A stretch of DNA of 64,000 nt from VYFG01 sp965248685 (GTDB taxonomy: Bacteria; Pseudomonadota; Gammaproteobacteria; Arenicellales; Poriferihabitantaceae), in contig CBDFKC010000004.1 of assembly GCA_965248685.1 (NCBI GenBank), positions 124,001-188,000 of the forward strand, read 5' to 3'. The position numbers and the translations under genes were made by a program. The notes beneath the pieces are model-generated. The model ran no database searches, was not told the origin of the DNA, and saw only the letters and a list, made by a program, of their open reading frames with translations. Below, in pieces: positions 59,336 through 64,000 of this stretch (the stretch's first letter is position 1; each line of letters starts with the position of its first letter).

Positions 59336-60136
59336 TCAGGTTAGCGCTTGAACCTCGTTAGAATTCACCAATAGTTCGAGGGCTTGATCATGTACCCTGG
59401 AGTCACCGCTGGCGATAAACCGCTGTCCCGATTGGAGGGTTAGTGGGTTTCCATTCCAGTCCGTTATACATCCTCCTGCATTGGAAATAATTGGTACCAA
59501 TGCCATGTAATCGAATATATCGTGTGCTGCTTCGAATGCCAGGTCTACATACCCGTGAGCAATTCGGCCAAAGGTATGACAACCTCCACCGTAGATAATC
59601 CAACGGACCTGATTTTTTATCCGGTGATAGGCTTCTTGGTCAGCCTTTACACCATCGAAGTAAAGCGGAGAACTGGTGGAGGCGAAGGCATCAGATAGGT
59701 TAGGACAGGGTCTTGACTGGATCAGTTGCCCATTTAGCTTGGTTCCATGTCCGTCAACGCCAATCCATCGTTCCTGTGTAATCGGACTATCCAGGACTCC
59801 TAGAATTGGGGAGCCTCGCCAAGTTAACGCAATTAACGTGCCGAAAACGGGTAATCCTGCAATAAACGCCATGGTGCCGTCGATGGGGTCGAGAACCCAG
59901 ATAAAATCTGAATCAAGCCGCGTGGAATCATACTCCTCCCCCTGGATGCCGTGGGTTGGAAATTCCTGTTCTATAACCGAGCGCAAGGCGCGTTCTACTT
60001 TCTTATCTATTGGCGTTACCGGGGTGGCATCTGATTTAACTTCGACCTGCCTGGGATTATTTATTTCCTGGCGGATCAGATTCCTTGAAATATCGGCAAA
60101 TCGTTCAGCGGCGTTGATATAGTCGGCGGCATTCAT
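59336..60136 (-). CDS. Inositol monophosphatase-family protein (histidinol-phosphatase-like)
   Basis: A 266-residue Mg2+-dependent phosphatase. Motifs are VTPIDKKVERALRSVIEQEF, HGIQGEEYD, WVLDPIDGTMAFIAGLPVFG, and AAHDIFDYMALVPIISNAGG in place of the usual WD motif. HisN-type histidinol phosphatases share this form, but inositol or nucleotide phosphatases are equally possible. Last gene of the amino-acid ABC transporter operon (49 bp after the ATPase). Convergent with the PLP aminotransferase across an SDR remnant. Confidence 0.82.
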   Translation of the reverse strand: MNAADYINAAERFADISRNLIRQEINNPRQVEVKSDATPVTPIDKKVERALRSVIEQEFPTHGIQGEEYDSTRLDSDFIWVLDPIDGTMAFIAGLPVFGTLIALTWRGSPILGVLDSPITQERWIGVDGHGTKLNGQLIQSRPCPNLSDAFASTSSPLYFDGVKADQEAYHRIKNQVRWIIYGGGCHTFGRIAHGYVDLAFEAAHDIFDYMALVPIISNAGGCITDWNGNPLTLQSGQRFIASGDSRVHDQALELLVNSNEVQALT

Positions 60137-60184
60137 CTTAGTGTAAACGGCTCGTGATTAAACCAAGTTTCATTGAGAAAAATA

Positions 60185-60937
60185 CTAGTGGGTAAGAATC
60201 TGGCTGAGAAACAATCTGGTTCGTTGATTTTCTGGGTTCTCAAAAAAATCCAATGGATTATTGCTCTCGACAATCTCCCCTTCATCCATAAAAACAATCG
60301 AGTCTGCGACCGAACGGGCGAACCCCATTTCATGGGTCACGCAGATCATGGTAATACCGCCATGGGCAAGTTCAACCATGACATCCAATACCTCATGAAT
60401 CATTTCCGGATCCAATGCCGAAGTGGGTTCATCGAATAACATGATTTCCGGTTTCATACAGAGCGACCTCGCGATGGCAACGCGTTGTTGCTGTCCGCCG
60501 GATAATTGACTGGGAAATTTTTCTGCCTGCTCCGTGATATGTACCCGCTCGAGAAACTGCATCGCGAGTTCCCGGGCTTCTGGTTTGGTCATTTTTCGAA
60601 CCAGCCGCGGTGCTAACATTAGATTCTCGACCACCGTAAGGTGAGGGAAAAGATTAAATTGCTGAAACACCATTCCAACCTCCCGTCTGACCGCATCGAT
60701 GTCTTTTACTGATTTTGTGAGTTCGATACCGTCGACAATTATTTTGCCGCCATCATGCTCTTCGAGTCGATTTATGCAACGGATCATGGTGGATTTACCA
60801 GAGCCCGAAGGGCCACATACGACAACCTTTTGCCCTTTTAATATTTCCAGATTTACTTTTTTGAGTGCCTGAAAACTGCCGAATGTTTTATCGACATTCT
60901 GCAGGGAGATTATTGACTCGTTGGATGAGGTTGCCAT
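60185..60937 (-). CDS. Polar amino-acid ABC transporter ATP-binding protein (GlnQ-like)
   Basis: A 250-residue ABC ATPase: Walker A GPSGSGKSTMIRCINRLEEH, Q-loop FQQFNLFPHLTVVENLMLAP, signature LSGGQQQRVAIARSL, Walker B IMLFDEPTSALDPEMIHEVL and VTHEMGFARSVADSIVFMD. It is the energy-coupling unit for the two permeases just upstream. Full length. Confidence 0.92.
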   Translation of the reverse strand: MATSSNESIISLQNVDKTFGSFQALKKVNLEILKGQKVVVCGPSGSGKSTMIRCINRLEEHDGGKIIVDGIELTKSVKDIDAVRREVGMVFQQFNLFPHLTVVENLMLAPRLVRKMTKPEARELAMQFLERVHITEQAEKFPSQLSGGQQQRVAIARSLCMKPEIMLFDEPTSALDPEMIHEVLDVMVELAHGGITMICVTHEMGFARSVADSIVFMDEGEIVESNNPLDFFENPENQRTRLFLSQILTH

Positions 60938-60964
60938 TATTAAATCAGCTTTTGTTTGGTGCCA

Positions 60965-61648
60965 CTATAGATATCGATTCAGTCTTTGCTCGGCGTGGGC
61001 CGTGCCTTTCTGGATTACCCAGGCCATTACCAAATATATTATCGCGGCAGAAATAAAAATTTCATAGGGCGCGAAAGTTCTGGCGACGATGGTTCTGGCG
61101 ACACCGGTAGTATCATTCATGGTAATAGTGCTGGCCAGCGCGGTGGCTTTTAGCAAGCTGATCATCTCATTGCTGTAGGCCGGCATTGATAGACGGGTAG
61201 CTATTGGTGCGGTCACGTATATAAACCGCTTAGCTTTGGATATACCCAGGGCAGATGCTGCTTCAAGCAGGCCCTTGTCTACCGCCTGGATTCCGCCGCG
61301 AAAAATTTCTGCGGTATACGCGCCCATGTTTAGGGTGAATGCAAGAATAGCGCACCAGAAAGGTTCCCGCAGTATCGGCCATAGAAAACTGTTTTGTACT
61401 GATTCAAACTGGGATACCCCATAGTAAATTACAAACAGTTGAACCAGCATTGGCGTGCCACGAAAAATGTAAATATAAACGAAGGCTGGCCACGATAAAA
61501 TTGGCAGGGTGCTCATTCGCATTAGCACCGCAATTACCGCCAGCAAGGTACCGAGAATCAGGGATAGCAGCAGTAGCTCCAGGGTCAATCCAACCCCCGT
61601 GGCAATTTCCGGCAGGCTTTCGAACACCAGAGCAAAGTCGAAATTCAT
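60965..61648 (-). CDS. Polar amino-acid ABC transporter permease 2
   Basis: A 227-residue His/Glu/Gln/Arg-type permease. FRGTPMLVQLFVIYYG and YTAEIFRGGIQAVDKGLLEA, then ALGISKAKRF, are the family motifs. Overlaps the other permease gene by 4 bp (start inside the stop) and lies 28 bp before the ATPase. Confidence 0.92.
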   Translation of the reverse strand: MNFDFALVFESLPEIATGVGLTLELLLLSLILGTLLAVIAVLMRMSTLPILSWPAFVYIYIFRGTPMLVQLFVIYYGVSQFESVQNSFLWPILREPFWCAILAFTLNMGAYTAEIFRGGIQAVDKGLLEAASALGISKAKRFIYVTAPIATRLSMPAYSNEMISLLKATALASTITMNDTTGVARTIVARTFAPYEIFISAAIIYLVMAWVIQKGTAHAEQRLNRYL

Positions 61649-62340
61649 GATCCGTTTTCGAGGTGCTTGTTCGCGTACTTTTCGAGAGCCCAGACCGCGA
61701 CGATGATAAAGGTCGTAAACACCAGATAAATAATGGCGACTATCAAATACATGGTGAATGGTTTATTGGTCACGGTAGTCGCCATCTCAGCCGTGAACAT
61801 TATTTCTTCGAGGCCGATTACGGATATAAGAGCGGTATCCTTAACCAGGGAGTTCATGTGATTGCCAAAAGCCGGGAGCGCGATGCGCCACATCTGCGGC
61901 AACCTGACGTAAAAGAATGTATGGAAATTTGATAGTCCCAGAGCCTTGGACGCTTCTATCTGACCTTTATCGACGCCCATAAAAGCGCCGCGAAAGGTTT
62001 CTGTTGCATAGGCTCCAACAATCAGGCTAATGGCTAAAGACCCTGCCCAGAATGGTGGAATGTCGACAAATCGAATTTCCGGATTGAAGATTTTTACCAG
62101 ACCGGTAAGAGAAACTGCCGAGCCAAAATATACGATCAGGAGTACTAGTAACTCCGGGGTGCCACGAAATACCGTGGTATAGGCATTGGCGATTCGGTCG
62201 GCAATTTTGCTATTGGATAATTTAGCGGAAGCGCCGAGTAAGCCCCAGGTCACGGTCAGAATCAATGCCACCCAAAATACCTGAAAGATAATCCACGCGC
62301 CGCGCAGGTATTCGTCCCACCACCCGATTACATCACCCAT
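61645..62340 (-). CDS. Polar amino-acid ABC transporter permease 1
   Basis: A 231-residue permease of the same class with FRGTPELLVLLIVYFG and YATETFRGAFMGVDKGQIEA, then ALGLSNFHTF. Forms a heterodimer with the product of the next gene. A hairpin separates it from the binding-protein gene upstream. Confidence 0.92.
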   Translation of the reverse strand: MGDVIGWWDEYLRGAWIIFQVFWVALILTVTWGLLGASAKLSNSKIADRIANAYTTVFRGTPELLVLLIVYFGSAVSLTGLVKIFNPEIRFVDIPPFWAGSLAISLIVGAYATETFRGAFMGVDKGQIEASKALGLSNFHTFFYVRLPQMWRIALPAFGNHMNSLVKDTALISVIGLEEIMFTAEMATTVTNKPFTMYLIVAIIYLVFTTFIIVAVWALEKYANKHLENGS

Positions 62341-62438
62341 CAGCCTGGCACCATTGTATTATGAATTTGTTTTTTCGCTAGCTGCCGCAATATCACCCCA
62401 TTGATCGAGGTAAAAACGGTTTGATTTATAGTAAGCCG

Positions 62439-62470
62439 CCGGGCGCTGATAATTGGAGATCAGCACCCGG
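62439..62470. terminator. Hairpin between binding protein and permease genes
   Basis: CCGGGCGCTGAT, an 8-nt loop, and ATCAGCACCCGG form a 12-bp stem with one mismatch. On the minus strand no T-run follows, so it is more likely to stabilise the upstream mRNA than to terminate fully. It would keep the binding protein in excess. Confidence 0.5.
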
Positions 62471-62510
62471 GGGTTTTCGTTAAATGGCGAAAAGCGCCTG
62501 GAACAGAATG

Positions 62511-63302
62511 CTAGTGGATAGTCCAGGGAAAATATTTTTTACCAAAACCGCCCATAGTGCCATCGGCTTTCATTGCCTCCAGGGCTTCGTCGATTCTCGC
62601 CTTCAAGGCTTCGTTGCCCTGGCGAAAACCTACTCCAACGCCGATTCCAAAATATTCCTGGTCGGTAATCTGCTCACCTACTACTTCGTATCCGGCTCCA
62701 TCTTCCTGGCTCAGAAACTTGAGATAAGCTTTCATCGGATTGGTCATTATGGCGTCAACTCGCCCCGATTTAAGATCGAGATACAAAGGTTCGGTATTGT
62801 CATACCGGACTATCTCTGCGCCGGGTACTTTGGCCTGAATCCAGTTGTCATAAGTCGTGGCTCGTTGTAAACCAATTTTGATACCATCGAATCCGGCTGA
62901 ATTAACGCTGCCATCGTCATTAAACAATTTAAGCTGTTTGGCCTTGGCGGCAACAAATTGACCCACTGAAATTCGGTAGGGAACTGAAAAATCAATTTTC
63001 TCCATTCGCTTGTTGGTGATCGACATAGAGGCAACGATCAAATCAAATTTATCCGCCAACAGGGAAGGGATCATACCGTCCCACTTTTGGCAAACCCATT
63101 CAACATCAGCACCGATCCTCTTCGCGACTTCGTTGCCAATATCGATGTCGTAGCCTTGTAGATTGCCGTCTGAGTCTCGGTAATTAAAAGGGTGATAGGT
63201 ACACTCAGTTCCGGCCCGCAGGGTTTCGGCGGCGGCACCTTGAGCCATTAAAAGAGCGGCTATACCCGCTCCTAGAATATGTAAAAATGGTTTTCTTAAC
63301 AT
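62511..63302 (-). CDS. Polar amino-acid ABC transporter substrate-binding protein
   Basis: A 263-residue periplasmic protein. The signal peptide ends near MAQGAAA. ECTYHPFNYRDSDGNLQGYD and SMSITNKRMEKIDFSVPYRI are the alpha-amino and carboxylate-binding blocks of the lysine/arginine/ornithine/histidine type. First gene of the operon binding protein, permease, permease, ATPase, phosphatase. A cationic amino acid is the most likely ligand. Confidence 0.9.
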   Translation of the reverse strand: MLRKPFLHILGAGIAALLMAQGAAAETLRAGTECTYHPFNYRDSDGNLQGYDIDIGNEVAKRIGADVEWVCQKWDGMIPSLLADKFDLIVASMSITNKRMEKIDFSVPYRISVGQFVAAKAKQLKLFNDDGSVNSAGFDGIKIGLQRATTYDNWIQAKVPGAEIVRYDNTEPLYLDLKSGRVDAIMTNPMKAYLKFLSQEDGAGYEVVGEQITDQEYFGIGVGVGFRQGNEALKARIDEALEAMKADGTMGGFGKKYFPWTIH

Positions 63303-63502
63303 TATGTTCTCCGTTGTGGTTTATATGATTTGATAGATACAACTATCAATAGCGCCAACACAGTATGGCACAAATTAAAAATTCCATCCGGGACAATCGA
63401 TCTCTATCCATAATATTTCGTAATATAAGATGGTTTAGTGCGACCGCGTTACAATATATCTAGCGCACAGGTAATCAAACCAAAGATTGAGGAAAGTTAA
63501 TA

Positions 63503-64000
63503 ATGATGAAATTTGTCAGCACCAGGGGGGGAGTTGATCCGCTTGCTTTTGACGAGGCAGTGCTGCAGGGATTTGCCGCAGACGGAGGATTATTTGTTCC
63601 GGAGCAAATTCCAAAAGTTAACCCACAACAGTTTGAACGTTGGGCGGACCTTGGTTATACCGATCTGGCCTTCGAAATATTGTCTTTATACATAGACGAA
63701 ACAATCATTTCTTCCGAAGCACTGAAGGATTTAATCGAAAGGAGCTATAGTGCATTTGAGCACCCGGATGTTATCGGTATGGTGCCCCATAGTGCCGACG
63801 GTAGAACTCAAATAATGGAGTTGTTCCACGGTCCCACCCTGTCATTCAAGGACATTGCCATGGGCTTACTCATCAATGTCATCGACTATCTGCTAGCGAA
63901 GAAAAATCAAAGACTTTCAATAGTATTGGCAACCACCGGTGACACCGGTCCGGCAGCGGCCTGGGCGGCTGCCGGCAAGCAAACCATCGATTGCTGGCCG
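63503..64000 (+). CDS. thrC: Threonine synthase, C-terminus cut by window edge
   Basis: The first 166 residues are visible: FVSTRGGVDPLAFDEAVLQG is the family start, and FHGPTLSFKDIAMGLLINVI carries the PLP lysine. LATTGDTGPAAAWAAAGKQT binds phosphate. It converts O-phosphohomoserine to threonine. ATG at 63503 or 63506 behind GAGGAA. Divergent from the binding-protein gene. The rest lies past the window. Confidence 0.93.
   Translation, partial: MMKFVSTRGGVDPLAFDEAVLQGFAADGGLFVPEQIPKVNPQQFERWADLGYTDLAFEILSLYIDETIISSEALKDLIERSYSAFEHPDVIGMVPHSADGRTQIMELFHGPTLSFKDIAMGLLINVIDYLLAKKNQRLSIVLATTGDTGPAAAWAAAGKQTIDCWP

Noticed and set aside
1..64000. CRISPR array, tRNA or rRNA genes, toxin-antitoxin or defence system
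   Set aside because: I looked for regular spaced repeats, tRNA-like cloverleaf ends and paired small genes with known motifs and saw none that I could support.

Overview
The window reads as a gammaproteobacterial chromosome, probably marine or free-living. The basis is a GlrK/QseG/GlrR two-component set, a TusE sulfur-relay protein, tandem Lrp and DoxX/EamA/AGCS membrane proteins, mid-range GC, and many aminophosphonate genes. No tRNA, rRNA, CRISPR array or prophage was seen. Family assignments come from recognised motifs; no database search was run.

Region 1 (1-21 kb) is an aminophosphonate uptake and catabolism island. After a partial cation-efflux gene it holds a phn-type LysR regulator, a phosphonate-associated alcohol dehydrogenase and a PhnD/PhnC/PhnE/PhnE transporter. 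Next come a PhnZ-family HD oxygenase, a dimethylglycine-dehydrogenase-like FAD/folate enzyme, a YbdK-type carboxylate-amine ligase, a PbfA-like PLP enzyme and two amine-oxidising FAD proteins. A second, 2-aminoethylphosphonate-type transporter (PhnS/T/U), a methyltransferase and a nicotinamidase complete it. A 19-bp sequence is repeated exactly at the promoters of the phnD operon and the methyltransferase gene. No PhnX, PhnA or 2-oxoglutarate hydroxylase (PhnY/TmpA) is present, so part of the pathway must lie elsewhere or be unusual.

Region 2 (21-26 kb) carries decayed debris (alcohol dehydrogenase, IS66, IS110) around an AlgI/AlgJ-like polysaccharide O-acetylation pair. Region 3 (26-36 kb) is mostly single metabolic genes: homocysteine methyltransferase, GNAT, DegV and YghU. 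It also has a compact operon encoding an acetate kinase-PduL fusion, a creatinase/ectoine-hydrolase-like M24 protein and a sulfotransferase.

Region 4 (36-40 kb) encodes sensor kinase, lipoprotein and sigma-54 response regulator, divergent from a small secreted EF-hand protein. That gene has a perfect sigma-54 promoter and GlrR-type TGTC-N10-GACA sites, so it looks like the direct target of the adjacent regulator. In Enterobacteria this regulator controls the GlmY small RNA.

Region 5 (40-52 kb) is accessory. It has a flavin monooxygenase with a double Lrp regulator, a truncated haemoglobin gene interrupted by an amber codon, a tandem HU-like protein, scattered repeats and several pseudogenes. 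An IS3 element sits inside an IS4 element, which itself sits inside a 20-bp palindromic repeat; both target duplications can be read. Region 6 (52-64 kb) is ordinary metabolism and transport: cupin, EamA, AGCS symporter, UspA, an IclR regulator divergent from a serine-glyoxylate-type aminotransferase, a polar amino-acid ABC transporter with an inositol-phosphatase-like gene, and the start of threonine synthase.
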